Positions 1 through 7,965 of a stretch of DNA of 13,680 nucleotides are shown here, piece after piece (the first letter of the stretch is position 1; each line of letters starts with the position of its first letter). The stretch is from Gracilaria vermiculophylla (Eukaryota; Rhodophyta; Florideophyceae; Gracilariales; Gracilariaceae). The notes under the pieces were generated by a model that was not told where the DNA came from, searched no databases, and worked only from the letters and a program-made list of their open reading frames with translations. Both the position numbers and the translations under genes were made by a program. The stretch is taken from positions 2,658,257 to 2,671,936 of the forward strand of contig JAHNZQ020000004.1 of NCBI GenBank assembly GCA_019155205.2, read 5' to 3'.

Positions 1-1109
1 GGCTCGTGTCGACCCTATCAGAGGGCTCTCTCGCTGTGCCACCTCTCATTGGGAGCAAGCTTGAACACCTTGGTGGTGCTTCCGCGACGCGGCTCGTGTC
101 TGTGCCACGTTCGTAGTTTGCACTACACTTATAGTTACAAACAACTTCATGAAAGCACGCAAAGTCTATATGTGTATGAATAAATTCAATATATGTTTTC
201 CCATATTCTGATATGCCAGCCTAGACCATTACAGAACCCCCTTCAGAGTTTCTTCTCCAAAATGCAGAGCGTACCTTTCTTGGATCATGTCAATAAAAAT
301 TAGAACAATTTGTAACATCAAAGTTGAATTTTTTTCATCAGAAAAAATAACTGTATCCTATTAATATGTCCAGTACTCTATATTTGCAAACCAGTACATT
401 GCCTTTTGCTTATGATTATTTTCTAAAAGAAATGTTTTAATCATGTTTTATACTTGAATAAAATATTGTTGATTTTATGCCACATTGTTGATTTAAAAAC
501 ATTTAGGTTTAGGTTATTGCAATGTTTTGCATAAAACTTTTCCTTGACACAATACCCGTTTTCTATCACGTTTGTTTGCAGAAAAAAGTTGTAAACGCTC
601 TGTAGATGTTTTTATGTTACAGGTTGCTGAATATTTAAGGATACGGGGAATGGTGACTGAGTGGCGTTTTTAAAGTCGGCTAATTTCAACATATAATGTT
701 TAATTAGCTTTTAGTTGTATGATTTCAAGATTTTTGGAGCGCAAAGGAGGTGAACCTCGAGCCATAATGATGGATGTTGATGTTGTAGTGTTATGATTAT
801 GAAACGGTTTTTACGTATATGGTCTGCAAAAGGCGCACTACAGTATTACTTGGGCGCGTTTTTTAGGCGTGATATGATTTTGAAACGCACTCTACGTTTT
901 GACCTCTGATGAAAGATATCTGGTTGTCCCTCACAACATTGGCACGCGGCTGTAAGCAAAAGCTTACATACTACACGTGCAGCAGCGGCCGCGCCAGCGC
1001 AGCAGCTTTCTCGCACTCTCACGTTCAAAAGTCGCACCAGCGGGGCCACGGACGCTCTGTGTTACCATCGCCGTGAGACGATTTCTGTGTTTACGCGCCT
1101 CTCGCCGGC
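1..1109. other. AT-rich spacer upstream of the bZIP gene
   Basis: No gene is supported here. The first ~110 bases are GC-richer and carry the exact 10-mer GGCTCGTGTC twice (1-10 and 91-100). From about 120 to 840 the sequence is strongly AT-rich, with T and A runs and a local direct repeat of ATTGTTGATTT (465-475 and 484-494). GC content rises sharply from about 960, leading into the bZIP gene, so 960-1109 is the likely promoter and 5' leader. No TATA box is clear enough to call. Confidence 0.6.
974..979. promoter_or_regulatory. CACGTG G-box-like palindrome upstream of the bZIP gene
   Basis: The palindrome CACGTG lies about 130 bases before the bZIP start codon, at the edge of the GC-rich promoter-like block. 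CACGTG is the core of the G-box bound by many bZIP and bHLH factors, so autoregulation is possible but is only inference. A second CACGTG occurs inside the coding region (1368-1373), so a chance match is quite possible. Confidence 0.2.
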
Positions 1110-1835
1110 ATGGAAGATAACGAGTGTGAGGGTGCCGATGAGCTGCTCGCGCAGCTGTTGGACGTGCCGCCTCCGCCTCTTCAGCTGTTGCCCGCTCTGG
1201 ATGAAGAGCTTCCATCCGATGATGGCACCGCCGTCACTGCGCTGCCACTGCCGCTTCCGCTCCCGCGCGAAAACGACGACGACTACAGTGATGAAGATGC
1301 TGCAGCTCTAACCGCAGTCGAAAGAGCCCCCCTCGCGTCTCCAATGGCGGTGGCAGCGCCGACTCGGACACGTGCGTTGCGCCTACGCCCGGTCGTGTAT
1401 AAGTCGCGCGCTTTGGAGCGAGCTGCGCCAGCGCTCGTGGCGGCCGCCAGCTCGGACCTGCTGTCGGCCGCCGCGTCCATTCGCAGCGCTAACGTAACAG
1501 CCGAGCGTATACGCGACGCGTTTAAAGTGGGCAAGGAGCGTGAACTGGAGGCGGCCCGTCGCGCCGCCGGCGCCACCAACGCCGAAAAGTACGAGCGCCG
1601 CCTGCGCATGAACCGCCATTCGGCCGCAGCCAGCCGCATCCGCCGCGACGCTTATACCAAGGCCCTCGAGGCCGAACTGGTCAAGATGGAGCGCGCCTTC
1701 CGCACAGTTGTCACCGCACTGCATGCGCCGCCTGCCAACCTGCCCGACGCGGCCGTCACTGCGTGCTTCGACGCCCCCATCGCCCAAGATCTGGACGAGT
1801 GGGAGCGCTTTGAGAGCAGCGATGCGCTGCCGTGA
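1110..1835 (+). CDS. bZIP transcription factor, single exon, 241 aa
   Basis: Likely a nuclear DNA-binding protein that dimerises through a leucine zipper. The N-terminal ~65 residues are acidic and Pro/Leu-rich (Asp/Glu clusters at 31-40 and 54-63), like a transactivation region. An Ala-rich linker follows. Residues ~160-180 form the basic region, with the diagnostic N-x7-R at N168 and R176 (core MNRHSAAASRIRR). The zipper is short: L186, M193 and V200 sit in heptad positions before Pro207 ends the helix. The C-terminus is acidic. The ATG at 1110 is the first in a long uninterrupted frame, and the TGA at 1833-1835 ends it with no intron. Codons are visibly GC-rich at third positions, unlike the MYND gene in the same window. 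The bZIP call is firm. The subfamily and target are unknown, and the short zipper may need a heterodimer partner. Confidence 0.85.
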   Translation: MEDNECEGADELLAQLLDVPPPPLQLLPALDEELPSDDGTAVTALPLPLPLPRENDDDYSDEDAAALTAVERAPLASPMAVAAPTRTRALRLRPVVYKSRALERAAPALVAAASSDLLSAAASIRSANVTAERIRDAFKVGKERELEAARRAAGATNAEKYERRLRMNRHSAAASRIRRDAYTKALEAELVKMERAFRTVVTALHAPPANLPDAAVTACFDAPIAQDLDEWERFESSDALP

Positions 1836-2262
1836 GCGTGACTCCCACCCCCCGTTCTGTGTGTTTTGTTATTAGGATTGTGAGTGGGAGTGAAGTTTGT
1901 TTTTTTTCCTTTTATTTTAAAGTCCTGGTAGGTTTTTGGAAGAAATGCTTGTTGCGTCGTGCTCCGGTGCGCAAGGAGCCCCTGCTTCCCAAAACGACTC
2001 TGGCCTTTCGGAGGCAAAGTCGCCCCCAGCAGCAAGCGATAGCAGAGGTGAGGAGGAGGGGTAGAAAAGGACAACGTCACTTTAGACGAAGCTTAGAGCA
2101 AGCCGTGCATGAGCCGCCGCCGGCTTCCGCAGCGTCGACGGCGGCTTCTTCTGCCGCGGCGAAGATCGTAGCGGCCCCCATCGCATCGGCGGTTTTTTAA
2201 ATATCGCCTCGGGTTTAACCGACTGTTACCTCTTCTTTGATAAATTCTTATTGGCTGTCACT
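1836..2262 (+). other. 3' flank of bZIP with a GC-rich tract of broken short frames
   Basis: After the bZIP stop there is a T-rich stretch (about 1885-1935), possibly the 3' UTR, then a GC-rich tract (about 1955-2195). In one + frame an ATG at 1945 opens 39 codons (start MLVASCSGAQGAPASQNDSG) to a TAG at 2062. After three stops (2062, 2083, 2107) the same frame is open again for 74 codons, from 2110 to a TGA at 2332-2334, running into the dispersed repeat. A different + frame is open from the end of the bZIP gene to 2200 and ends in an Ala/Ser-rich run. The codon-like composition and frame switching suggest a decayed coding segment, but I do not recognise the product. Confidence 0.3.
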
Positions 2263-2700
2263 AGTGTCTACGCGACAATTGGCCTCATAACGGACGCGGC
2301 CAATATTGCTGGAGCTCTTAAATGCAGAAAATGACGAGAGTAATTCAGCACCTGATTACTAGGTGGTATCCACTTTCTTCTTGATTGGCATCAACCAAGA
2401 TATGGCGTTTCCCCAACATACTGTTCCGCTTAATGTAGGTAGAACAATGAAGATACTTGTTTCACTTCATAACCAATGATTCTGTAAATCTACTGACTAC
2501 ATTATCGTCGTAACTTGTGCTAAGCACTGTTTGCACTCCTAATTTTTTTGCTATTGTGCAAGCTTCAGCGCTTAGATCTGCTTGTTTTTGTAATCTATTT
2601 AAAATATTGAGTATTTCTTGCTGTTTTCTTTGAATAATGGACACTGTGAGGCTATTTTCTGAAATTAACAAAGTTTTACCGAAAATGTTTCCTAAACAAT
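2263..2700 (-). mobile_element. Dispersed repeat, copy 1 (longer, probably coding copy)
   Basis: This segment aligns end to end with 10184-10620. Shared landmarks include AGTGTCTAC near the left end, GGAGCTCT, GAGAGTAATTCAG / AAGAGTAATTCAG, CACTTCATAACCAATGATT and TTTCCTAAACA. The left edge AGTGTCTACGCG (2263-2274) matches the left inverted repeat of copy 2 (AGTGTCTACACG) with one difference. No clear right inverted repeat was found, and the sequence after 2700 differs from copy 2. This copy may therefore be the longer parent type, or truncated. Inside the left end, ATTGGCC and GGCCAAT could form a hairpin. The minus strand carries the degenerate ORF described separately. No target-site duplication could be identified. 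Confidence 0.6.
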
Positions 2701-2788
2701 TGCGGGTTGAGTCGTACGTTACCACGCAGGTCCGATTCTGATTTCCATCCTCGGTGTGGTAGTCTCCAAAATTTGAGCTGCTTTATTA
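2462..2788 (-). CDS. Unidentified repeat-borne ORF, probably a transposon relic
   Basis: The minus-strand frame is open for about 108 codons between stops, and the first ATG (2725) gives 87 aa. It is rich in Gln/Lys/Leu, with a coiled-coil-like stretch (IIQRKQQEILNILNRLQKQA). Part of it recurs in broken form in copy 2: CLGN..GK near the start, and VQT(V/L)LSTS followed by related but frameshifted sequence. Shared coding similarity between two repeat copies suggests descent from a transposon protein. No DDE or other catalytic motif is visible, so the superfamily is not assignable. It could also be a chance ORF in a non-coding element. Confidence 0.3.
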
Positions 2789-2954
2789 TTGGCCCAAATT
2801 TGGTATTCTGGTTATCTGGCAACATCCAAGGTACTGTAAATGAATCCAGTGATGTCCTGGACATCTCTTCATCGTGTGACGGCAGGATCTACGTGGTCAT
2901 CATACCATTGAAAGTACCCATCTTTCTCCATTGCTCCCACCTTTTCTCCGCATA

Positions 2955-3332
2955 ATGTCAAAGCAAGAGCTCGACCAACTTTGGGAGCTGCAAGAATTTC
3001 AAGCAGAATTGTGTCGTCACGTGGTGCACTTAACATAACTGATCAGTTCCGCCGAAAAAGAACGCGCCGTTCTTGACATAACAGTCAAGGAAATCGACAA
3101 AATGCCCGAGCAAATGAAGACCTACATCGGTGTTGGCAAGATGTTCGTACTTCGACCAAAGAAAAAATTGAAGTCTAACTTTCTTGAGAGCAACTCCGAG
3201 TCACTGAAGAAAGACCAAGATCGAAAGCAGCTTCGCAACCAATTCTTGAGCTAATGAGGGAAAATGAGAGTCGTAGATGAGCTTGCTGATCAGATCGAGG
3301 CGGCTCGAGCAAAAACAGGTAAAAGTCGCTGA
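2955..3332 (+). pseudogene. PFDN1: Prefoldin subunit 1-like pseudogene
   Basis: Prefoldin subunit 1 is a beta-type subunit of the cytosolic hexameric prefoldin, which hands unfolded actin and tubulin to the CCT chaperonin. The frame from the ATG at 2955 begins MSKQELDQLWELQEFQAEL (helix 1), then meets an in-frame TAA at 3036-3038. It resumes without frame change with the conserved centre: KEIDKMP..., then TYIGVGKMFVL, the beta-hairpin signature of this subunit, then a Lys/Glu-rich second helix. It hits TAA TGA at 3253-3258. A short in-frame tail (VDELADQIEAARAKTG) runs to a TGA at 3330. The span and the helix-hairpin-helix order fit the usual ~110-125 aa. The stops, and a Lys-rich second helix with poor hydrophobic spacing, suggest a dead copy. 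The prefoldin identity is from recognition of the motif, not from a search. Confidence 0.65.
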
Positions 3333-3416
3333 CATCAGTCTGCCGGCGGACAGAACGTTAGACGGATGCCTATGTGATCATAATATTCAGTTCTCGTTTA
3401 TCTTGAGCGAATATAG

Positions 3417-3731
3417 ACGAACGTATGGTCACACATTGAGACCCCAGTTGCACACGTCTATATGCTTGGTAAGATGTCTGAGCCATGCATTCAACTGAGT
3501 CGAGAGATTAACGAAATGTACGAGAGACCGTTCAGGGTACCTGAGAAGTACGAACAATTTTCCAATTGTACCGTTTTAAGGAAATGTGTAATCTGCAACC
3601 GGAGAGGAGGGACGCATTCGTATTGATGTAAACATAGCTAAGCTGCTGTCGCAACATGCGGGTCTTCTACCTACGCCTACCTCTCGGACATCTTAGAAGT
3701 CAATTTCCACTTCGAGGAAATGGTTATATAA
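3417..3731 (+). pseudogene. Unidentified Cys-rich protein relic
   Basis: After a TAG at 3414-3416 the + frame is open to a TGA at 3624, continues four codons to a TAA at 3639, then stays open to a TAA at 3729-3731. The stretch reads like real protein: it includes an ATG at 3462 (MLGKMSEPCIQLSREINEMY), a basic-aromatic segment, then KCVICN...H..Y.CKHS, a cluster that could be a zinc-binding motif broken by the stops. The last part ends ...LEVNFHFEEMV. It shares strand and frame with the prefoldin relic but is separated by several stops. Its 3' end overlaps the end of the SNF8 relic on the other strand by eight bases. I do not recognise the family. Confidence 0.3.
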
Positions 3732-4548
3732 ATATGAATGAGCCAGACCTGAGACCGAGAATCCAACACGAAGGTTCTGCGGCTTGGAGGTCAAGCCATG
3801 CGATTTCATGCTCGCGCAGAAAGCGCAGCGTGTTTCTTATTCTTTGATAGTCCCAGTTGAGTTTGTTTTTGAGAGCGGAAGCGGTTGTGTACCCCGCTTC
3901 TTCACACACTGCCAATGCTTCCGTGTGGTCCAGGCTCAGCTCAATGGGCACAGACTGCACCACCTTTCGATGACCTGCCATCATTATTTTGAACCCTCCT
4001 CCGAGCACGTCCAATTTCATGAGAGCCCTCTCGACGTCGTCACTGCAAAGCATAGTAAGGAGAATTTAGGCCACGGGTGTACGACATGGAAATGCCAACA
4101 GGGCGCTGTTTGTAGTGCTCATACCTTGAAACGTTCTCAGCATACGTCTTTCTATGGGTGCGTAACGCAGCGACGAGTTCATTCAACGAAATAATTTCTC
4201 CATTAATGGGTCTGGTGGCCACACAAACCTCAATAATTCGCACTCCCAGCTCGCAGTAGCAATCCCCACATTCAAAAGGTCTGACCACACTCCTTTTCTG
4301 GATGTCAGAGGATCCACTCCTATCGAGACGCACATGGAATGAAACTTGGCGCGAAAAGCAGCGTCGCTCTGAATCTCTTTTTTGAGACTACTTGCAAACT
4401 GTTCGAGATTCACTCTGAAGGTCTGTAGCTTCCACTTCATGTGCTGCGCGGTTTCAGCCGAGATAATTGTTCCACGCCTTTCGAGCTCTTCGCGTCTCCT
4501 CACGCTCTCGCGCATTGCTTCGACTCCGGGTCAAAGACCGGGCGACAT
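3724..4548 (-). pseudogene. SNF8: SNF8/VPS22 (ESCRT-II subunit) gene relic, two exons
   Basis: SNF8 (VPS22/EAP30) is the core subunit of ESCRT-II, which sorts ubiquitinated membrane cargo into multivesicular bodies. Exon 1 (4515 or 4548 down to 4125) encodes the N-terminal helical hairpin (RREELERRGTI..., LEQFASSLKKEI, FRAKF) and the hallmark SIGVDPL. A winged-helix domain follows (ELGVRIIEVC, NGEIISLNEL). Exon 2 (4042-3724) encodes the second winged helix: KVVQSVPIELS.DHTEAL, then IAWLDLQA close to the C-terminus. Exons joined give about 236 aa against ~230-260 in the family. Two faults are seen. First, one base is missing in a four-C run (plus strand 4264-4267), which switches frame between WSDLLNVG and DCYCELG. 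Second, an in-frame TGA (4531-4533) lies between a possible original start at 4546-4548 and the ATG at 4513-4515. If the ATG at 4515 is used and the missing base is an assembly error, the gene could still be functional. Confidence 0.75.
4043..4124 (-). other. 82-bp spliceosomal intron in the SNF8 relic
   Basis: On the minus strand the donor reads AAG|GTATGAG and the acceptor TTTGCAG|TGACG. Removal joins TCA AG to T GAC GAC in phase 2, giving ENVSSDDVERALMKL, which matches the family across the junction (compare QDVSQDDLIRAIKKL in the human protein). CCTAAAT and TTACTAT, 25 and 14 bases before the acceptor, are plausible branch-point sequences. The length is not a multiple of three, so retention shifts the frame. 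This is the only intron I can define in the window, and it shows that the copy is not a processed retrogene. Confidence 0.75.
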
Positions 4549-4780
4549 TCTGGATTCCGAGGACCAGATCGAAATTGTTGCATCAACTAAATGGAAAGGC
4601 AGCAATGTTCAGTGAGCGTGGGCCTATGGTGCCCAGGAAGGGCAGGTGCACGAGCACAGCAACTGAGGCTCACCGTATGGAATACGTTGCGTAGCAGATA
4701 AAGAAACTAGTGGAATGGTTGTTGTCAAAGTGATGGTGTGATCGCCATGTCATGCAGATGAATCCATGTCACGCACTACA

Positions 4781-4818
4781 GAGGATGATGGAGGATGATG
4801 GAGGATGATGGAGGATGA
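4781..4818. repeat. Tandem array of a 10-bp unit, GAGGATGATG x 3.8
   Basis: Three exact consecutive copies of GAGGATGATG (4781-4810) are followed by a partial fourth (GAGGATGA). The unit is not a multiple of three, which argues against a coding repeat. It shares the GATG core with the second array 250 bases downstream. Confidence 0.9.
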
Positions 4819-5030
4819 CAAATGATGATTTTGATTGCGCAGCTGATGCTTGGTTGTTGTTGAAATAAGGATGAGCGAATGGTTTACAAGCTTTGACGCA
4901 TTGTGAAGAAAGGTGCGCAGGCTGGCAGGGTTCAGTTGCGCAGACGTGATGGGGACGCAGATGAGTGGGGGTGGATTTGGGAGGTTGTAATGCTGCGGGT
5001 TGTGGTAGGGCGATGTATTTCCAAAGGAGG

Positions 5031-5076
5031 GTGATGCTGGCTGATGGTGAGTGATGCTGGGTGATGCTGGGTGGTG
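5031..5076. repeat. Tandem array of a 10-bp unit, GTGATGCTGG
   Basis: Units GTGATGCTGG (5031-5040, 5051-5060 and 5061-5070) alternate with the variant CTGATGGTGA and end in GTGGTG. Same period as the array at 4781 but a different consensus, so the two probably arose by separate slippage in the same biased tract. Confidence 0.8.
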
Positions 5077-5228
5077 GAATGGATATGGTAGTGACAGTGG
5101 TGCGTGGTGCGTAGAGGAGGAAAGGATGAGCGATAGGAAAGGAGCAAGGAAAGAGACAAAAACAGAGAAGGCTGCAGTGTGTCATGCGTGCCCAGTTCTG
5201 AGGCTTCTGGCCCTCTCCCATTGACCCG

Positions 5229-5340
5229 CGCTGCATCCCATCCGGAACTGCGAAGATAAGTCATTTTGAGCTCCGCTAGCTAGTGTTGACATGAGGGACC
5301 GTGATGGAATTCCCTGTGCTACACATTTTCTTTTTCTTTT
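5229..5340 (+). repeat. Diverged ~110-bp duplication, copy A
   Basis: Aligns with 6155-6265. Shared blocks are CGCTGCATCCC, GAACTGCGAAG, TTTGAGCT, then GAGGGA(A/C)CG and TGGAAT(T/C)CCC..GTGCT. Similarity is clear but interrupted by small changes, then fades in the following T-rich stretch. Probably a fragment of an old repeat family. No coding function is assigned. Confidence 0.6.
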
Positions 5341-5768
5341 TTTCACTTTTCCCCACCATGTCACCAACTTTTCCCCCTTTTCCTCATAAACCTCTCACCG
5401 ACTTTCCCTTGTGCACCAAGGACCCAAGCTCTAACACTGGTCACTCACTTGTCCCCATCCCGCATCCAGTCAGGTATCACATTAGATGCCTTGCATGTGA
5501 TCCCCTCGCCATGTAACCTTTGCAACATCACCCCACTCACAATCAAGCAGCTTCTGCTCAACAAGCGCTCTTCTCCTGATTTAAACACAGCGATACCTAA
5601 CAGCCAATTTGCATATTTGTAATGCTCTACTCTGATTTTGATCGCCGCTTTTTTGAACCACCATGCAGATCCTGACAGTCTGTATTGATTCAAATAGTAG
5701 CAATAAAGACGACCAAGACGACATGGTTTGAAACTCGTCTCTCGCTACTCGCCCCCGTTCCTCGCGTT

Positions 5769-6440
5769 CATTCAACATGAAAGCATAAAGTTTGTATTGA
5801 CACAGCTCCGACCTTTACAGAGAATGAAGAATTCATACTCAGCTCATTATCACATATCATGTCCGTAGTTCTCGCAAAAGCAGCACCAACAGCTTCTTGG
5901 CCTAGCAACCCATTCCGCATAACTACCGCTACCGTTCGCTCGCTACTCCATGTTCCCTGGAAGACGTAAAATAGAGAACAACAAGCAAACTGTTGGTATT
6001 CGCGACTTTTGCAAAGCCATGATTCCAATTGATTTTAAAAATGAATCATTGGAAGAACCGGACGAAACCGAGGCATGCGGGGGTGTAGACATGGTGAATA
6101 AACTCCATACGCCAGCGCCCTCGATGTCACATTCGGCCATATCAAGTGAACTTACGCTGCATCCCGTCCCGAACTGCGAAGCTAGGGGACTTTGAGCTGG
6201 GCTTGTACAGACAAGAGGGAACGGTCTGGAATCCCCAGTGCTGGATTCTTTTGCTTTTCATGCAACCACATCAGTCCAAACTTGTGTCGCCATTTTGGGT
6301 CCCTGTTGTGTTTCCATTTCATGTCCGCCTTCACTGCCTCCCCTCCATATAACAAATCTTTTTTTCTATTGTGGAGGCTGTGCTTTGATGCCGGACACAA
6401 CAGACATCTAACTTCGGGTTCGGACCTTCGTAGCCAACAG
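5769..6440. other. Spacer with short fragmentary frames
   Basis: Short open frames lie on both strands. On + there is one from about 5790 to a TAA near 5960, then 5950-6195 in another frame, reading IENNKQTVGIRDFCKAMIP and later a run rich in Glu and Ser. Overlapping minus frames are equally long (5768-6028, 5943-6140). None shows a recognisable domain, and the ends run into repeat copy B at 6155, so no gene is called. A decayed coding segment on either strand is possible. Confidence 0.3.
6155..6265 (+). repeat. Diverged ~110-bp duplication, copy B
   Basis: Partner of 5229-5340, in direct orientation and about 925 bases away. The best block is CGCTGCATCCCGTCCCGAAC followed by TGCGAAG, against the same run with two substitutions in copy A. 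Too short and diverged to show ends, inverted repeats or a target duplication. Confidence 0.6.
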
Positions 6441-6442
6441 AA

Positions 6443-7000
6443 TCATTTTAAGATAACATCAAAACAGTAAGCTACGTCTTTTCGTACTGCGGAATAATTC
6501 AAGCACGTCGTCAAAGCTATGATAGCAACGAGAGTAGGAAAGAGAATGACATCGCCGTATGGAACATCAAGCTTGTATTCACGATGCTGATAAACAGTTG
6601 GTTGGAAATTGTCTAGAATAGTTTGACAGCCGTTAAATGTACAAAAATGGGAAACAAAACTATGTGGCTGTTGGGAAAAACTTCTCGGAAAGAAAATTTG
6701 AGCAGAAATAGAAGCATATTTCTTCAATATGAAAACGCTGCTACCCTGGACGTTTATCAAATATGAGGCCGACCAAGCAATATAAGATAGATTTTGCTCC
6801 ACATTGCATCCGTACTGGTAAGCATGATTTTCTGGTCGTGTTTGTATCATAGAACCGCCTGATGATTTTGACCAAGCGCGGGAGGTTATCAAAAGCACGA
6901 CAGCAATGGCACCCAGGTATGTTGCACATGGTATAGATGTGTTGAATGACTTTTGAGTTATTTGGACTAATTTGGTGGTGTCAGCCGGGATTTTGCTGAG
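6443..7000 (-). pseudogene. Unidentified membrane-protein-like ORF (possible 3' part of a broken gene)
   Basis: The minus frame is open for 185 codons, from just after a TAG at 7001-7003 to a TGA at 6443-6445. The first ATG is at 6850 (MIQTRPENHAYQ), so the ~50 codons before it have no start of their own. They contain a hydrophobic stretch, TYLGAIAVVLLITS, that looks like a membrane segment. A second one, YGDVILFPTLVAIIALTTC, lies close to the C-terminus. Upstream it abuts the other frame that ends at 6981, so the two may be parts of one gene separated by a frameshift or unrecognised intron near 6985-7005. The family is not recognised, and a chance ORF cannot be excluded. Confidence 0.35.
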
Positions 7001-7766
7001 CTAGGACAGATTGCTCAAGCTGCACATGGCCGTTGGGCTCGGTTTGGGTATCCGGTGCACTTTCATTTTCTTGTGTTTCGTTCTGTTGGTTTGCATTGTG
7101 CTGCGATTTACTCTCCCGTGTCTCATGTTTCGAATTAGCAATAGCATCTAAGTGGCTCTGTTGAGTCTTGCTAATTGTGAGATAAAGGTAGAGTCCTTTG
7201 TTCTGTCCGTCGCCACTGCTCGCTTCAACGCCATCTGCAATTTCAGCGCATGTCCAATTGTCCCCTGTCCGATTGGCCCCTTCATCATCAATTGTCAACA
7301 ATTTGCTATTTTTTTCAGACGGGTGCGCAGCAAGCCCAACGGTGCGAATAACAAAACCGATTTGAAGAAAGCGTCGTCTCCGAACAACGGCCCGCTCGAC
7401 CGACTCGTGTGGCAGGAAAGGAGGAGCCAAGGCGGCGTTCCTGAAGACAATGATCACAAGCGGCAGGGAGAAAAAATATTGGCGGGAAATTCTTTGAGAA
7501 CGGTGAATAAGATGGTTTCCCGATGAATTCGTGAAGAGAACCCAACTCTGACTGAGGGCTGCGACATTGATTCGTACGATGCTCGACGCACAACGAAGGG
7601 GTGAATATAGTTGAGCTGACACGTATCTGAATATACGAAGGGTAATACAGTACTCGCAATTTCCAATAATTTGCGCGATTTTCATCGTTTGAACGAATGC
7701 TTTCCCATGAACACGCCACTGACCACTCGAATCGCTTGTGGTGACCTTACGCTGTGCTCTGTACAT
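6981..7766 (-). CDS. Hypothetical protein, 261 aa, with a hydrophilic C-terminal tail
   Basis: The frame starts at an ATG at 7764-7766 and ends with a TGA at 6981-6983. The N-terminal half is Arg- and aromatic-rich, with one hydrophobic stretch (QYFFSLPLVIIVF, about residues 94-106). The last ~70 residues are strongly hydrophilic, rich in Asn, Gln, Glu, Ser and Thr (for example QNETQENESAPDTQTEPNG). The region 7454-7666 is open in all three minus frames, which weakens the case that this frame is the coding one. No family is recognised. It may be the 5' part of the same gene as 6443-7000. Confidence 0.3.
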   Translation of the reverse strand: MYRAQRKVTTSDSSGQWRVHGKAFVQTMKIAQIIGNCEYCITLRIFRYVSAQLYSPLRCASSIVRINVAALSQSWVLFTNSSGNHLIHRSQRISRQYFFSLPLVIIVFRNAALAPPFLPHESVERAVVRRRRFLQIGFVIRTVGLAAHPSEKNSKLLTIDDEGANRTGDNWTCAEIADGVEASSGDGQNKGLYLYLTISKTQQSHLDAIANSKHETRESKSQHNANQQNETQENESAPDTQTEPNGHVQLEQSVLAQQNPG

Positions 7767-7965
7767 TTGTCATGTCCCTCCTTTGATCTCTCGTCATCGC
7801 TGCTGCCTCCGCATGCCCGTGAGAAGCACTCCATTATGACAGCTTCTTCAACAGCTCAAAGGCTGCTGATGAGTCTAGAGATTAAACCAATTCTCTCATA
7901 GAGAAGGAGAGGGGGCAATAAAGAGGGAGTTTGGTCCCTGATATTTGATCTTGCTTGGTTTGGAA

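Larger units (their letters stand above)
4616..5768. other. Low-complexity spacer, no supported gene
   Basis: From about 4616 to 5220 the + strand is G/T- and purine-rich. From about 5320 to 5420 it becomes T/C-rich. The strand bias opens long frames on the minus strand (4769-5236) that read as Pro/His/Ser/Thr-rich low-complexity sequence without domain features, so I do not call them genes. The stretch includes two 10-bp tandem arrays and one copy of a ~110-bp duplication, listed separately. Nothing recognisable was found in 5400-5768. Confidence 0.5.

Noticed and set aside
1..100. Exact 10-mer GGCTCGTGTC at 1-10 and 91-100 as a possible element end or attachment site
   Set aside because: It is a single short match at the window edge, with no inverted repeat or other element feature.
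1283..1787. Minus-strand ORFs of 118 and 134 aa opposite the bZIP gene
   Set aside because: They are Arg/Ala/Gly-rich shadows of a GC-rich coding region, and the + strand frame has a clear bZIP motif.
4769..5264. Minus-strand ORFs of 155 and 110 aa rich in Pro, His, Ser and Thr
   Set aside because: They arise from the strand-biased tract with tandem arrays, overlap each other in different frames, and show no domain.
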